Numbered from the stretch's first letter, positions 1 to 8,759 are shown. The stretch is DNA of 64,000 bases from Kitasatospora sp. NBC_00315 (GCF_041435095.1 NZ_CP108025.1:4960001-5024000); one strand, 5' to 3'. Program-made: numbers and translations. Notes: a model not told the origin generated them from the sequence alone.

Positions 1-54
1 CGCGGGATGGCCCAGACTGTCCGCCACCTCGTCACGGTCGAGGAGGTTGACTGA
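1..54 (+). CDS. rpmD: 50S ribosomal protein L30, C-terminal fragment
   Basis: The left edge opens in frame on the last 17 residues of a protein ending [12 protein letters not shown], which fits the conserved C-terminus of bacterial L30, a large-subunit protein. The stop TGA at 52-54 lies just before the rplO start, and the rplO Shine-Dalgarno sequence (GGAGG, 42-46) is inside this coding end, so the two genes are translationally close. rpmD directly before rplO is the standard spc-operon order. The rest of the gene lies outside the window. Confidence 0.9.
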   Translation, partial: RGMAQTVRHLVTVEEVD

Positions 55-55
55 C

Positions 56-508
56 ATGGCGGACTCTCCGCTGAAGGTCCACAACCTGCGTCCCGCCCCG
101 GGTGCCAAGACCGCCAAGACCCGCGTGGGTCGTGGCGAGGCGTCCAAGGGTAAGACCGCTGGTCGTGGTACCAAGGGCACCAAGGCTCGCTACCAGGTTC
201 CGACGCGCTTCGAGGGTGGGCAGATGCCCCTCCACATGCGTCTGCCGAAGCTCAAGGGCTTCAAGAACCCGTTCAAGATCACCTTCCAGGTGGTCAACCT
301 CGACAAGCTGGCCGAGCTCTACCCGCAGGGTGGAGAGGTCACGGTCGAGGACCTGGTCGCCAAGGGCGCCGTTCGCAAGAACTCGCTCGTCAAGGTGCTC
401 GGCACCGGCGACATCTCGGTCGCGCTGCAGGTTTCGGTTGACGCCGTCTCCGGCTCCGCCGCCGAGAAGATCACCGCCGCCGGCGGCACCGTCACCGAGC
501 TCATCTGA
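56..508 (+). CDS. rplO: 50S ribosomal protein L15
   Basis: A 150-residue protein of normal L15 length. It begins [18 protein letters not shown] and carries the basic glycine-rich N-terminal segment typical of L15 ([19 protein letters not shown], about residues 24-42), which threads into 23S rRNA, followed by a globular C-terminal half. I chose the ATG at 56 because GGAGG at 42-46 is well spaced; an in-frame TTG at 47 would add three residues and overlaps that site. The gene starts two bases after the rpmD stop and is followed by a strong hairpin. Confidence 0.96.
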   Translation: MADSPLKVHNLRPAPGAKTAKTRVGRGEASKGKTAGRGTKGTKARYQVPTRFEGGQMPLHMRLPKLKGFKNPFKITFQVVNLDKLAELYPQGGEVTVEDLVAKGAVRKNSLVKVLGTGDISVALQVSVDAVSGSAAEKITAAGGTVTELI

Positions 509-521
509 GCTCGCTGACTCC

Positions 522-559
522 CGGGCCCCGTACTTCCCGCAAGGGAGGTACGGGGCCCG
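522..559 (+). terminator. Hairpin after rplO
   Basis: A 17-base-pair inverted repeat with one G-U wobble and a GCAA tetraloop begins 13 bases after the rplO stop. There is no T-run behind it, as is common for Streptomyces hairpin terminators, so it may be a terminator, an attenuator or an mRNA-stabilising 3' structure. It separates the ribosomal genes from secY. Confidence 0.6.
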
Positions 560-706
560 CTGCATTTCCCGGCCGCCCCGTCCGGCTGTCCGCGGAACGG
601 ATTCCCGCCCGGAAACGCCAAGTCTTTTGTATGGCAAAACCGGGCATCCCGTACCCCATGCGTGGGGGAGGGGCGGCACGCGCTTCTGTCGGGTGGCCGT
701 GCACTG

Positions 707-735
707 TTAGAGTCCGTGGAGTTCCCTTGTAGGCT
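707..735 (+). promoter_or_regulatory. Candidate secY promoter
   Basis: The 330-base gap between rplO and secY holds a possible vegetative promoter: TTAGAG, 17 bases, TAGGCT. The -10 matches the box used by rplM further on, but the -35 is weak. An alternative -10 (TAGAGT) overlaps at 708-713. It predicts a leader of roughly 95 bases for the secY-adk transcript. Confidence 0.35.
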
Positions 736-838
736 CGCGCAGCTCTGTCTGCGCCCGTCCGTCGGGAGCGGAACCGCAAACTCCCCCCATCAGGACCGAC
801 CCTCCCGCCGACGACGTGCGGGAGGCGCAGGAGGCACC

Positions 839-2152
839 GTGCTCAGTGCGTTCGCGCGGGCGTTCAAGACGCCCGACCTGCGCAAGAAGCTGCTGTTCAC
901 GCTGGGCATCATGGTGCTGTTCCGGCTGGGTGCGCACATCCCCATCCCAGGGGTCAGTTTCACGGCAGTGAACCAGTGTTTGTCCGGACCGGCGAAGACG
1001 AGCGGCCTGTTCGGCCTCGTCAACCTGTTCAGCGGTAACGCTCTGCTCCAGCTGACGATCTTCGCCCTCGGCATCATGCCGTACATCACGGCCAGCATCA
1101 TCCTCCAGCTCCTCACCGTCGTGATCCCGCGACTCGAGGCGTTGAAGAAGGAGGGGCAGGCCGGCACCGCGAGGATCACCCAGTACACCCGCTACCTGAC
1201 CATCGCGCTGGCCGTGCTCCAGGGCACCGGCATCGTGGCGACGGCCTCCAGCGGCGCGCTGTTCTCCGGTTGCGCCCAGGCCAACCAGATCGTGCCGGAC
1301 ACCTCGGTGTTCCGGATCGCGGTGATGGTCATCACGATGACCGCCGGCACCTCGGTGATCATGTGGCTGGGTGAGCTGATCACCGACCGCGGTATCGGCA
1401 ACGGCATGTCCATCCTGATCTTCACCTCCATCGCGGCCGGCTTCCCGGGCTCGATGTGGGCGATCAAGAAGTCGGGCACCATCGGCGGCGGCTGGGTGGA
1501 GTTCCTCTCCGTCATCGCGGTCGGCGTGATCGTTGTGATGCTGGTCATCTTCGTGGAGCAGGCACAGCGCCGGATTCCGGTTCAGTACGCCAAGCGGATG
1601 ATCGGGCGCCGCGCCTTCGGCGGCACCTCGACCTACATCCCGCTCAAGGTCAACCAGGCCGGTGTCATCCCGGTCATCTTCGCCTCGTCGCTGCTGTACA
1701 TCCCGGCTCTGCTGGTCCAGCTGACCAACAGCCAGGCCGGCTGGGCGACGTGGATCAGGACGAACTTCGTCAAGGGTGACCACCCGATCTACATGGCCAC
1801 CTACTTCCTCCTGATCGTGTTCTTCGCCTTCTTCTATGTGGCTATCTCCTTCAACCCCGAAGAAGTTGCCGACAATATGAAGAAGTATGGTGGGTTCATC
1901 CCGGGGATCCGGGCCGGCCGACCGACGGCCGAGTACCTGAACTACGTGCTCACCCGCATCACGTGGCCGGGTTCGCTCTACCTGGGCCTGATCGCGTTGA
2001 TCCCGATGATCGCCCTGGTCGCCTTCGGACAGCAGACCAACTTCCCGTTCGGCGGCACCAGCGTGCTCATCGTCGTCGGTGTCGGACTCGAAACTGTTAA
2101 GCAGATCGAGAGCCAGCTCCAGCAGCGCAATTACGAAGGGTTCCTCCGCTGA
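839..2152 (+). CDS. secY: Protein translocase subunit SecY
   Basis: The central pore subunit of the SecYEG translocon in the cytoplasmic membrane. The GTG at 839 gives 437 residues, a normal actinobacterial length, starting (V)LSAFARAFKTPDLRKK, and has AGGAGG-like spacing upstream. About ten hydrophobic segments are visible. The plug region (HIPIPGVSF), the cytoplasmic loop around GQAGTARITQYTRYLT and the late conserved stretch NPEEVADNMKKYGGFIPGIR match the family. The stop overlaps the adk start by one base (TGATG), so translation is probably coupled. Longer in-frame extensions upstream are not supported by a ribosome binding site. Confidence 0.96.
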   Translation: MLSAFARAFKTPDLRKKLLFTLGIMVLFRLGAHIPIPGVSFTAVNQCLSGPAKTSGLFGLVNLFSGNALLQLTIFALGIMPYITASIILQLLTVVIPRLEALKKEGQAGTARITQYTRYLTIALAVLQGTGIVATASSGALFSGCAQANQIVPDTSVFRIAVMVITMTAGTSVIMWLGELITDRGIGNGMSILIFTSIAAGFPGSMWAIKKSGTIGGGWVEFLSVIAVGVIVVMLVIFVEQAQRRIPVQYAKRMIGRRAFGGTSTYIPLKVNQAGVIPVIFASSLLYIPALLVQLTNSQAGWATWIRTNFVKGDHPIYMATYFLLIVFFAFFYVAISFNPEEVADNMKKYGGFIPGIRAGRPTAEYLNYVLTRITWPGSLYLGLIALIPMIALVAFGQQTNFPFGGTSVLIVVGVGLETVKQIESQLQQRNYEGFLR

Positions 2153-2805
2153 TGCGAATCGTCCTCGTCGGACCTCCAGGGGCCGGGAAGGGTACTCAGG
2201 CGCACCTGCTCGCCAAGACCCTCTCCATTCCCCACATCTCCACCGGCGACCTGTTCCGTGCCAACATCGGCCAGCGCACCCAGTTGGGGCTCGAGGCCAA
2301 GGGCTACATGGACGCGGGTCACCTGGTACCGGATGAGGTCACCATCGGTATGGCCAAGGACCGCATGGCCCAGTCGGACGCCGCAGGCGGCTTCCTGCTC
2401 GACGGCTTCCCGCGGAACCTTGTCCAGGCCAAGGCACTCGACGAGATCCTCGCCGAGTGGGGCATCGCCCTCGACGGCGTGCTCGACCTGGAGGTCCCCG
2501 AGGACGAGGTCGTCAAGCGCATCGCCGGTCGCCGGCTGTGCCGCAACGACGGCGGCCACGTGTTCCACGTGGACTACAACCCGCCCGCGGTGGCGGATGT
2601 CTGTGACGAGTGCGGCGGGGAGCTGTACCAGCGCTCCGACGACACCGAGGACAAGGTGCGGACCCGCCTGGAGGTCTACCACACCGAGACCGAGCCGATC
2701 ATCGACTACTACGCCCAGCAGGGCCTGGTCGCGACGATCCCGGCGCTCGGCAAGGTGGACGAGGTCACCCAGCGCGCGATCGAGGCGCTGAAGAAGAACG
2801 GCTGA
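2152..2805 (+). CDS. adk: Adenylate kinase
   Basis: Converts ATP plus AMP to two ADP in the cytoplasm. The 217 residues match long-form bacterial Adk. The P-loop GPPGAGKGTQ is at residues 7-16, and the AMP-binding part reads STGDLFRANI and DGFPRN. The LID carries Cys residues in the pattern CRND...CDECG, so it resembles the zinc-type LID but with Asp where the second Cys of the first pair would stand. The start overlaps the secY stop by one base. Co-transcription of secY and adk is typical of spc operons. Confidence 0.96.
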   Translation: MRIVLVGPPGAGKGTQAHLLAKTLSIPHISTGDLFRANIGQRTQLGLEAKGYMDAGHLVPDEVTIGMAKDRMAQSDAAGGFLLDGFPRNLVQAKALDEILAEWGIALDGVLDLEVPEDEVVKRIAGRRLCRNDGGHVFHVDYNPPAVADVCDECGGELYQRSDDTEDKVRTRLEVYHTETEPIIDYYAQQGLVATIPALGKVDEVTQRAIEALKKNG

Positions 2806-2835
2806 GCCCCCGAGGCCCGGCTTCATCACGTGCAT

Positions 2836-2871
2836 ACGGCCGCGGCGCCCCGAGTGGGGCGTCGCGGCCGT
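2836..2871 (+). terminator. Hairpin after adk
   Basis: A 16-base-pair inverted repeat with one G-U pair and a GAGT tetraloop lies 30 bases after the adk stop and before map. There is no T-run. It probably ends or attenuates the secY-adk transcript. Bases shortly after it (GTACGGT near 2880) could hold a -10 box for map. Confidence 0.6.
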
Positions 2872-2947
2872 ACGGCGTCGTACGGTGGTATGCGTGCAGG
2901 GCCGCCCGGCAAGGACCGGGCGGCGACCAATGGGAAGGCGTGGCCAG

Positions 2948-3787
2948 ATGGTGGAGATCAAGACCCCCGAGCAGATCGCGAAGATGCGGGTGGCCGGGCT
3001 GGTCGTGGCCGAGGCGCTCAAGGCGGCCCGTGCGGCGGTCGCCCCGGGTGTGAGTACCCAGGACCTGAACGACATCGCGGCCAAGGTGATCGCCGACCAC
3101 GGTGCCACCTCCAACTTCCGCGCCGACCACGGCGGCCTGTGGTTCCCGGGCGTGATCTGCGCCTCGGTGAACAACGAGGTCGTGCACGGCATCCCGGGCG
3201 AGCGGGTGCTGGTCGAGGGTGACGTGATCTCCATCGACTGCGGCGCGATCGTGGACGGCTGGCACGGCGACGCGGCGATCACCGTCGCGGTGGGTGAGGT
3301 CCGGCCCGAGGTGGAGATGCTCAGCCGGGTCACCGAGGGCTCGATGTGGGCGGGGATCGCCCAGATGAAGAAGAGCAACCGGCTGGCCGACGTCTCGAAG
3401 GCGATCGAGGGCTACATCCGTCGTCAGCCGCTGCCCCCCAAGGGCAAGTGGGGCATCACCGAGGGCTACGGCGGCCACGGCATCGGCACCGCGATGCACA
3501 TGGAGCCGCACGTGCTGAACTACGTCGAGCGCGGCCGGGGCAAGGGCCCCAAGCTCGTCCCCGGCACCGTGCTGGCGATCGAGCCGATGGTCTCGCTGGG
3601 CACCCCGCACACCACCGTGCTGGAGGACGACTGGACGGTCGTCACCACCGACGGCACCTGGGCCTCGCACTGGGAGCACTCGGTGGCCGTCACCGAGCAG
3701 GGCCCGCTGGTGCTGACCGCCTTCGACGGCGGCAAGGCCGAACTGGCCAAGCTGGGGATCACCGCCGCGCCGGATCCGCTGGGCTGA
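2948..3787 (+). CDS. map: Methionine aminopeptidase, type I
   Basis: Removes the initiator methionine from nascent proteins. The ATG at 2948 gives 279 residues beginning MVEIKTPEQIAKMRVAG, the usual type I start; an in-frame ATG at 2930 would add six residues and has no better ribosome binding site. Metal and substrate residues are visible in VHGIPGE, SIDCGAIVDGWHGDAA (the two Asp ligands), GYGGHGIGTAMHMEPHV (His) and LAIEPMVSLG (Glu). The neighbouring infA and rpmJ are standard, but mscL intervenes. A terminator follows. Confidence 0.95.
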   Translation: MVEIKTPEQIAKMRVAGLVVAEALKAARAAVAPGVSTQDLNDIAAKVIADHGATSNFRADHGGLWFPGVICASVNNEVVHGIPGERVLVEGDVISIDCGAIVDGWHGDAAITVAVGEVRPEVEMLSRVTEGSMWAGIAQMKKSNRLADVSKAIEGYIRRQPLPPKGKWGITEGYGGHGIGTAMHMEPHVLNYVERGRGKGPKLVPGTVLAIEPMVSLGTPHTTVLEDDWTVVTTDGTWASHWEHSVAVTEQGPLVLTAFDGGKAELAKLGITAAPDPLG

Positions 3788-3815
3788 CCTGCACCGTTGC
3801 GCACCTGGCGCCGAC

Positions 3816-3856
3816 GAAGAGCCCGCAGGCCCCGCCTCCGGGCTCTTCGTCCTTTT
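3816..3856 (+). terminator. Rho-independent terminator after map
   Basis: A 10-base-pair stem (GAAGAGCCCG with CGGGCTCTTC) and a GC-rich loop with internal pairing, followed after four bases by TTTT (3853-3856). This is the classic intrinsic form. The T-run runs into the -35 box of the mscL promoter. Confidence 0.8.
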
Positions 3857-3883
3857 CGCCACGCGTCGAACGTTCGCTATGCT
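3855..3883 (+). promoter_or_regulatory. mscL promoter
   Basis: TTCGCC, 17 bases, TATGCT fits a vegetative (HrdB-type) promoter. A start near 3890 would give a leader of about 33 bases containing the ribosome binding site AAGGGGA (3911-3917). The -35 shares bases with the T-run of the map terminator. Confidence 0.6.
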
Positions 3884-3922
3884 GCCTCGCTGACCAGCAC
3901 AAAACCACATAAGGGGACTGCG

Positions 3923-4348
3923 GTGCTCAAGGGCTTCCGGGATTTCATGATGCGCGGCAACGTCATCGACATGGCGGTCGGTGTCGTCATCGGTGCGGCC
4001 TTCACCGGGGTGGTGACCGGCTTCGTGTCGGCCTTCCTCACGCCGCTGGTCGGTGTGGTGGTCGGCGCGGCCGGCGACTTCAGCACCTACAAGTTCGGTG
4101 TGGCCGGGGTGACCTTCCCCTACGGGCAGTTCCTCAACGTGCTGATCGCCTTCGTGATGACCGCCGCGGTGCTGTACTTCTGCGTCGTGCTGCCCGTGAC
4201 CAAGGCCACCGCCCGGTACATGCCGAAGCAGCCGAAGGCCCCCAAGCGCCCCTGCCCCGAGTGCCTGACCGAGATCCCCCAGGCCGCCCGGCGGTGCGCT
4301 GCCTGCACCGCGCACGTCGAGCCGGTCGTCATCGGCGCGCAGCGCTGA
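3923..4348 (+). CDS. mscL: Large-conductance mechanosensitive channel with C-terminal zinc ribbon
   Basis: The osmotic-downshock safety valve of the cytoplasmic membrane, acting as a homopentamer. The GTG at 3923, behind AAGGGGA, gives 141 residues. The N-terminal amphipathic helix (LKGFRDFMMRGNVIDMAVGVVIG), first membrane helix and second membrane helix (about 70-92) match MscL. After a basic linker the tail has Cys111, Cys114, Cys125 and Cys128 (CPEC and CAAC), a zinc-ribbon pattern seen in some actinobacterial MscL proteins. It has its own promoter and a terminator before it, so it is a separate unit set between map and infA. Confidence 0.93.
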   Translation: MLKGFRDFMMRGNVIDMAVGVVIGAAFTGVVTGFVSAFLTPLVGVVVGAAGDFSTYKFGVAGVTFPYGQFLNVLIAFVMTAAVLYFCVVLPVTKATARYMPKQPKAPKRPCPECLTEIPQAARRCAACTAHVEPVVIGAQR

Positions 4349-4356
4349 CCCCGGTT

Positions 4357-4386
4357 TTGGCCGTACCCCCGCCACTGGCGTACGAT
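4357..4386 (+). promoter_or_regulatory. infA promoter
   Basis: TTGGCC, 18 bases, TACGAT is a good vegetative promoter nine bases after the mscL stop. The start is expected near 4393, giving a leader of about 118 bases to infA. Confidence 0.65.
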
Positions 4387-4406
4387 GGACCGTCGGCTCA
4401 CTCGTA

Positions 4407-4422
4407 GCGTGCTTTAGCACGC
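4407..4422 (+). other. Small hairpin in the infA leader
   Basis: A perfect 6-base-pair inverted repeat (GCGTGC / GCACGC) with loop TTTA about 15 bases into the predicted infA transcript. It may be a 5'-end stabilising or regulatory structure. Confidence 0.4.
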
Positions 4423-4510
4423 CCTCTTCCCCCAGGGGTCGGGGTGAACCCAGGTTCGCACGAGCGTGCCGCATACGGTAGCCGGTCCCGGAAGGTGGAT
4501 CTCGCAGTTC

Positions 4511-4732
4511 ATGGCAAAGAAGCAAGGCGCCATTGAGATCGAGGGCACCGTGATCGAGTCTCTCCCGAACGCCATGTTCAAGGTTGAGCTGCAGAACGGT
4601 CACAAGGTCCTCGCGCACATCAGCGGAAAGATGCGGATGCACTACATCCGCATTCTCCCGGACGACCGGGTCGTGGTGGAGCTCAGCCCCTACGACCTGA
4701 CGCGCGGCCGGATCGTCTACCGCTACAAGTAG
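4511..4732 (+). CDS. infA: Translation initiation factor IF-1
   Basis: Occupies the ribosomal A site during initiation. The ATG at 4511 gives 73 residues ([20 protein letters not shown]), the standard length, forming a single S1-like OB fold with the signature ending RIVYRYK. GGAAGG lies about a dozen bases upstream. It is followed by rpmJ after 55 bases, the usual order at the head of the alpha operon. Confidence 0.97.
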   Translation: MAKKQGAIEIEGTVIESLPNAMFKVELQNGHKVLAHISGKMRMHYIRILPDDRVVVELSPYDLTRGRIVYRYK

Positions 4733-4787
4733 CAACCTCGCGCCAGCGAGGGACAAACGTCAGATCTAGACCCGGAGAACCTGAACC

Positions 4788-4901
4788 ATGAAGGTCAAGC
4801 CGAGCGTCAAGAAGATCTGCGACAAGTGCAAGGTGATCCGCCGTCACGGCCGGGTCATGGTGATCTGCGACAACCTGCGCCACAAGCAGCGCCAGGGCTG
4901 A
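4788..4901 (+). CDS. rpmJ: 50S ribosomal protein L36
   Basis: A 37-residue protein starting [15 protein letters not shown]. It keeps the zinc-binding set Cys11, Cys14, Cys27 and His32, so it is the zinc-containing (C+) form of L36 rather than the zinc-free version made under zinc starvation. It sits between infA and rpsM as expected. Confidence 0.95.
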   Translation: MKVKPSVKKICDKCKVIRRHGRVMVICDNLRHKQRQG

Positions 4902-4965
4902 TCCACCCGCATTTCTCGTAGTACTTCGCGCGACGCGAAAAAACGTCATAGCGCGGGCTGCCCGA

Positions 4966-5012
4966 TCCGTCCCCCCGCGGGACGGACTGCCACCCCCGGT
5001 CAGAGGCCGGGG
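4966..5012 (+). other. Two hairpins in the rpmJ-rpsM gap
   Basis: The 177-base gap between rpmJ and rpsM holds two consecutive perfect inverted repeats: an 8-base-pair stem at 4966-4986 with a 5-base loop, and a 6-base-pair stem (CCCCGG/CCGGGG) at 4994-5012. They could be 3' processing structures or an autogenous leader for the alpha operon. A short A-run (4938-4943) precedes them. Confidence 0.4.
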
Positions 5013-5078
5013 CTCCCGAACCGAGAGGTTGCGGAGTAGGCAGCCCGTCAGACCTCTGAAGAACCACAGGAGCCATGA

Positions 5079-5459
5079 ATGGCACGCCTTGCCGGCGTTG
5101 ATCTCCCCCGCGAGAAGCGGATCGAGATCGCCCTCACGTACGTCTACGGCATCGGCCGTACCCGCGCCCAGCAGTCGCTGGCCGAGACGGGCGTGAACCC
5201 CGACATCCGGGTCCGCGACATTTCCGAGGAAGACCTCGTCAAGCTCGCGCAGTGGATCGACGCCAACTACACGGTCGAGGGTGACCTCCGCCGCTCGGTG
5301 GCCGCCGACATCCGCCGCAAGGTCGAGATCGGCTGCTACGAGGGTCTGCGTCACCGCCGTGGCCTTCCGGTCCGCGGTCAGCGCACCCACACCAACGCGC
5401 GTACCCGCAAGGGCCCGCGTCGCGCGATTGCCGGCAAGAAGAAGCCGGGCAAGAAGTAG
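5079..5459 (+). CDS. rpsM: 30S ribosomal protein S13
   Basis: A 126-residue head protein of the small subunit that contacts the P-site tRNA and L5. It starts [26 protein letters not shown] and has the basic tail [25 protein letters not shown] lies upstream. An out-of-frame ATG at 5075 precedes the true ATG at 5079. It is followed by rpsK with a 73-base gap. Confidence 0.97.
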   Translation: MARLAGVDLPREKRIEIALTYVYGIGRTRAQQSLAETGVNPDIRVRDISEEDLVKLAQWIDANYTVEGDLRRSVAADIRRKVEIGCYEGLRHRRGLPVRGQRTHTNARTRKGPRRAIAGKKKPGKK

Positions 5460-5532
5460 TCCGCCCGTCAACCGGACATCCCTCCGGCCCGCGGGTTAGC
5501 GGACCGACCACCTCAGTAGGAGAAACAGACTT

Positions 5533-5940
5533 ATGCCCCCCAAGGGTCGTCAGGCTGCCGGCGCGAAGAAGATCCGCCGCAAGGAGAAGAAGAACGTCGC
5601 CCACGGGCACGCTCACATCAAGAGCACGTTCAACAACACCATCGTTTCGATCACGGACCCCGCGGGCAACGTGATCTCCTGGGCCTCTGCCGGCCACGTC
5701 GGCTTCAAGGGCTCGCGCAAGTCCACCCCGTTCGCCGCGCAGATGGCCGCCGAGGCCGCTGCCCGTCGCGCGCAGGAGCACGGCATGCGCAAGGTCGACG
5801 TCTTCGTGAAGGGTCCGGGCTCCGGCCGCGAGACCGCGATCCGCTCGCTCCAGGCCACCGGCCTGGAGGTGGGTTCGATCCAGGACGTCACCCCCACCCC
5901 GCACAACGGCTGCCGCCCGCCGAAGCGCCGCCGCGTCTGA
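5533..5940 (+). CDS. rpsK: 30S ribosomal protein S11
   Basis: A 135-residue platform protein of the small subunit. The core motifs [24 protein letters not shown] and the basic end [16 protein letters not shown] are diagnostic. Spaced after rpsM with AGGAGAAA upstream (5517-5524). No rpsD follows, consistent with streptomycetes, where S4 is encoded elsewhere. Confidence 0.97.
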   Translation: MPPKGRQAAGAKKIRRKEKKNVAHGHAHIKSTFNNTIVSITDPAGNVISWASAGHVGFKGSRKSTPFAAQMAAEAAARRAQEHGMRKVDVFVKGPGSGRETAIRSLQATGLEVGSIQDVTPTPHNGCRPPKRRRV

Positions 5941-6012
5941 CGCGCGCTTCCCTCCCCCTCGCCTCCGGGCACCGGGGGAGACGCCCACGGGCACGCAGGC
6001 TGCTTCACACCG

Positions 6013-6047
6013 CGTACGGGGTCCCGTTCTCCACGGGACCCCGTACG
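6013..6047 (+). terminator. Perfect hairpin between rpsK and rpoA
   Basis: A 15-base-pair perfect inverted repeat with a TCTCC loop, 72 bases after rpsK and 57 bases before rpoA. No T-run follows. As rpoA must be strongly expressed, this may be an attenuator or processing site rather than a full stop. Confidence 0.55.
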
Positions 6048-6104
6048 CTGGTTCTGTTCGGCATCAAATAGTGGGTGCCGAAGACAACTGGAGGATCTGA
6101 ACAC

Positions 6105-7127
6105 ATGCTGATCGCTCAGCGCCCCTCGCTGACCGAAGAGGTCGTCGACGAGTTCCGCTCGCGGTTCGTTATCGAGCCGCTCGAGCCGGGCTTCGGCTAC
6201 ACCCTCGGCAACTCGCTCCGCCGCACGCTCCTCTCCTCGATCCCCGGTGCCGCTGTCACCAGCATCCGGGTCGACGGTGTCCTGCACGAGTTCACCACCG
6301 TGCCGGGCGTCAAGGAGGACGTGACCGACCTCATCCTCAACATCAAGCAGCTGGTCGTCTCCTCGGAGCACGACGAGCCGGTCGTGATGTACCTGCGCAA
6401 GCAGGGTCCGGGTGTGGTCACCGCCGCCGACATCGCGCCCCCGGCCGGTGTCGAGGTGCACAACCCCGAGCTGGTCCTCGCCACGCTCAACGGCAAGGGC
6501 AAGCTGGAGATGGAGCTGACCGTCGAGCGCGGTCGCGGCTACGTCTCCGCCGTCCAGAACAAGGCTTCCGGCCAGGAGATCGGCCGGATCCCGGTCGACT
6601 CGATCTACAGCCCCGTGCTGAAGGTCACCTACAAGGTCGAGGCCACCCGTGTCGAGCAGCGGACCGACTTCGACAAGCTCATCGTCGACGTCGAGACCAA
6701 GCCCGCCATGCGCCCCCGTGACGCCATGGCCTCGGCCGGCAAGACCCTGGTGGAGCTGTTCGGTCTCGCCCGCGAGCTGAACATCGACGCCGAGGGCATC
6801 GACATGGGCCCGTCCCCGACGGACGCCGCCCTGGCCGCCGACCTGGCGCTGCCGATCGAGGAGCTCGAGCTCACCGTTCGGTCGTACAACTGCCTCAAGC
6901 GCGAGGGCATCCACACCGTGGGTGAGCTCGTCGCCCGCTCCGAGGCCGACCTGCTCGACATCCGCAACTTCGGTGCGAAGTCGATCGACGAGGTCAAGGC
7001 GAAGCTGGCCGGCATGGGCCTGGCCCTCAAGGACAGCCCGCCCGGATTCGACCCGACCGCCGCCGCCGACGCCTTCGGCGCCGACGACCTGGACGACGCG
7101 GGTTACGCGGAGACCGAGCAGTACTGA
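6105..7127 (+). CDS. rpoA: DNA-directed RNA polymerase subunit alpha
   Basis: The assembly scaffold of RNA polymerase and a target of activators. The ATG at 6105, behind GGAGG (6090-6094), gives 340 residues starting [17 protein letters not shown]. The N-terminal dimerisation domain contains [18 protein letters not shown] and the C-terminal domain has the helix-hairpin-helix segment around [40 protein letters not shown]. An acidic tail follows. The longer frame beginning at 6075 has no support. Confidence 0.97.
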   Translation: MLIAQRPSLTEEVVDEFRSRFVIEPLEPGFGYTLGNSLRRTLLSSIPGAAVTSIRVDGVLHEFTTVPGVKEDVTDLILNIKQLVVSSEHDEPVVMYLRKQGPGVVTAADIAPPAGVEVHNPELVLATLNGKGKLEMELTVERGRGYVSAVQNKASGQEIGRIPVDSIYSPVLKVTYKVEATRVEQRTDFDKLIVDVETKPAMRPRDAMASAGKTLVELFGLARELNIDAEGIDMGPSPTDAALAADLALPIEELELTVRSYNCLKREGIHTVGELVARSEADLLDIRNFGAKSIDEVKAKLAGMGLALKDSPPGFDPTAAADAFGADDLDDAGYAETEQY

Positions 7128-7136
7128 TTTTGGCCG

Positions 7137-7200
7137 GGGGCGGCCTCCGGGCCGCCCCTGTTCGATGCAAGAAAGCCGTCCGGGCAACAGTGCCCGGACG
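7137..7200 (+). terminator. Tandem hairpins between rpoA and rplQ
   Basis: Two adjacent perfect stems: 9 base pairs at 7137-7158 (loop TCCG) and 10 base pairs at 7177-7200 (loop ACAG). Neither has a T-run. They probably modulate read-through from rpoA into rplQ. Confidence 0.5.
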
Positions 7201-7249
7201 CCCGTTCCGGTACCTGACACGGCCGGATTCGGAGATTTGAGGAGCTACC

Positions 7250-7723
7250 ATGCCCCGTCCCACGAAGGGCGCCCGCCTCGGCGGCGGCCCGCACCACGAG
7301 CCGCTGCTGCTCGCCGGCCTGTGCCGTGAGCTGTTCCAGTACGGCCGCATCACCACGACCGAGGCCAAGGCCCGTCGGATGCGCCCGCTGGCCGAGCGTC
7401 TGATCACCAAGGCGAAGGTCGGCGACATCCACAACCGCCGCATCGTCCGCAAGACCATCACCGACGTCTCGGTGCTGCACACTCTCTTCACCGAGATCGC
7501 GCCGCGCTACGAGAACCGCCCCGGTGGCTACACCCGCATCACCAAGATCGGTCCCCGTCGTGGCGACAACGCCCCGATGGCCGTGATCGAGCTGGTCGAG
7601 GCCCTGACCGTCGCGCAGACCGCCGTCGGCGAGGCCGAGGGTGCCACCAAGCGCGCCGTCAAGGAGGCCGACCAGGCCGCCGAGACCAAGGCCGACGAGA
7701 CCCCCGAGGTCGAGACCGCCTGA
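7250..7723 (+). CDS. rplQ: 50S ribosomal protein L17
   Basis: A 157-residue protein beginning [21 protein letters not shown], with the conserved L17 core ([47 protein letters not shown]) and an actinobacterial acidic/alanine-rich tail from about residue 125. TTGAGGAGC upstream is the ribosome binding site. It is the last gene of the alpha operon and is followed by a strong terminator. Confidence 0.97.
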   Translation: MPRPTKGARLGGGPHHEPLLLAGLCRELFQYGRITTTEAKARRMRPLAERLITKAKVGDIHNRRIVRKTITDVSVLHTLFTEIAPRYENRPGGYTRITKIGPRRGDNAPMAVIELVEALTVAQTAVGEAEGATKRAVKEADQAAETKADETPEVETA

Positions 7724-7743
7724 ACACCCTGATGAGGTGTTGG

Positions 7744-7788
7744 ACGGGCCCGTTCTCCCAGTTCTGCTGGGGGAGCGGGCCCGTTTCC
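7744..7788 (+). terminator. Terminator after rplQ
   Basis: An 18-base-pair stem with two G-U pairs, a TTCTG loop and a short pyrimidine tail TTTCCTC, 20 bases after the rplQ stop. It ends the alpha operon before truA. Confidence 0.75.
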
Positions 7789-7829
7789 TCTGTCCCGACC
7801 TGAGCAGCAGCCCGACTGGAGTAGCAGCA

Positions 7830-8759
7830 GTGCTCAAGGAATGTGCCGAGACCGCGGGCCCCCGGCCGGACGGCCCCGCCGAGGGGTCGGTCCGGATCCG
7901 GCTCGACCTCGCGTACCACGGCGCCGAGTTCTCCGGCTGGGCCCGCCAGCCGGGCCGTCGCACCGTCCAGGAGGAGATCGAGAACGCCCTGAAGGTCGTC
8001 ACCCGCAGCGAGGAGACGTACGCCCTCACGGTGGCCGGGCGCACCGACGCCGGGGTGCACGCTCGCGGCCAGGTCGCGCACGTCGACCTGCCGGTGGAGC
8101 TGTGGGCCGCGCACCGCGGGAAACTGCTGCGCCGGCTGGCCGGCCGGCTGGCCGGCGACATCCGGATCTACGGCCTGAGCGAGGCGCCGAGCGGGTTCGA
8201 CGCCCGGTTCGCGGCGATCTGGCGCCGGTACGCCTACCGGGTCGCGGACCACCCGGGCGGGGTCGACCCGCTGCTGCGCGGGCACGTGCTCTGGCACGAC
8301 CGGCCGCTGGACGTCGAGAAGATGAACGAGGCCGCCGAGCTGCTGCTCGGCGAGCACGACTTCGCGGCGTACTGCAAGAAGCGCGAGGGCGCGACCACCA
8401 TCCGCACCCTGCTCGACCTGTACTGGGAGCGGGTGCCGGCCGACAGCCACACCGCCGGCGTGGCGGGCTCGCTCGCGGTCGCCACCGTGCGTGCCGACGC
8501 CTTCTGCCACAACATGGTGCGCGCCCTGGTCGGCGCCATGCTGCTGGTCGGCGACGGGCGCAAGCCGGTGGGGTTCCCCGGCCAGGTGCTGGCGGGCGGG
8601 GTGCGCCACTCCGCCGTCAACGTCATCCGGCCGTACGGGCTGACGCTGGAGGAGGTCGGCTACCCGGCCGACGACCGGCTGGCCGAGCGGGGCCGGGCCG
8701 CCCGCCGGATGCGGACCCTGCCGGGGCAGCCGGTGCCCGCCGGGCAGGCCGAGGAGTAG
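7830..8759 (+). CDS. truA: tRNA pseudouridine(38-40) synthase TruA
   Basis: Isomerises uridines 38-40 in the anticodon arm of tRNAs. From the GTG at 7830 the protein has 309 residues. The catalytic Asp is in [17 protein letters not shown] (Asp73). [14 protein letters not shown] and the C-terminal region are also typical. The start is uncertain: the upstream TGGAG is weak and another start a few codons inside is possible, since homology begins near [11 protein letters not shown]. truA directly after rplQ is the usual order. Confidence 0.92.
   Translation: MLKECAETAGPRPDGPAEGSVRIRLDLAYHGAEFSGWARQPGRRTVQEEIENALKVVTRSEETYALTVAGRTDAGVHARGQVAHVDLPVELWAAHRGKLLRRLAGRLAGDIRIYGLSEAPSGFDARFAAIWRRYAYRVADHPGGVDPLLRGHVLWHDRPLDVEKMNEAAELLLGEHDFAAYCKKREGATTIRTLLDLYWERVPADSHTAGVAGSLAVATVRADAFCHNMVRALVGAMLLVGDGRKPVGFPGQVLAGGVRHSAVNVIRPYGLTLEEVGYPADDRLAERGRAARRMRTLPGQPVPAGQAEE

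Noticed and set aside
2610-3053. Alternative frames across adk and the map start
   Set aside because: Adk and Map have complete motifs in their own frames; these are shadows.
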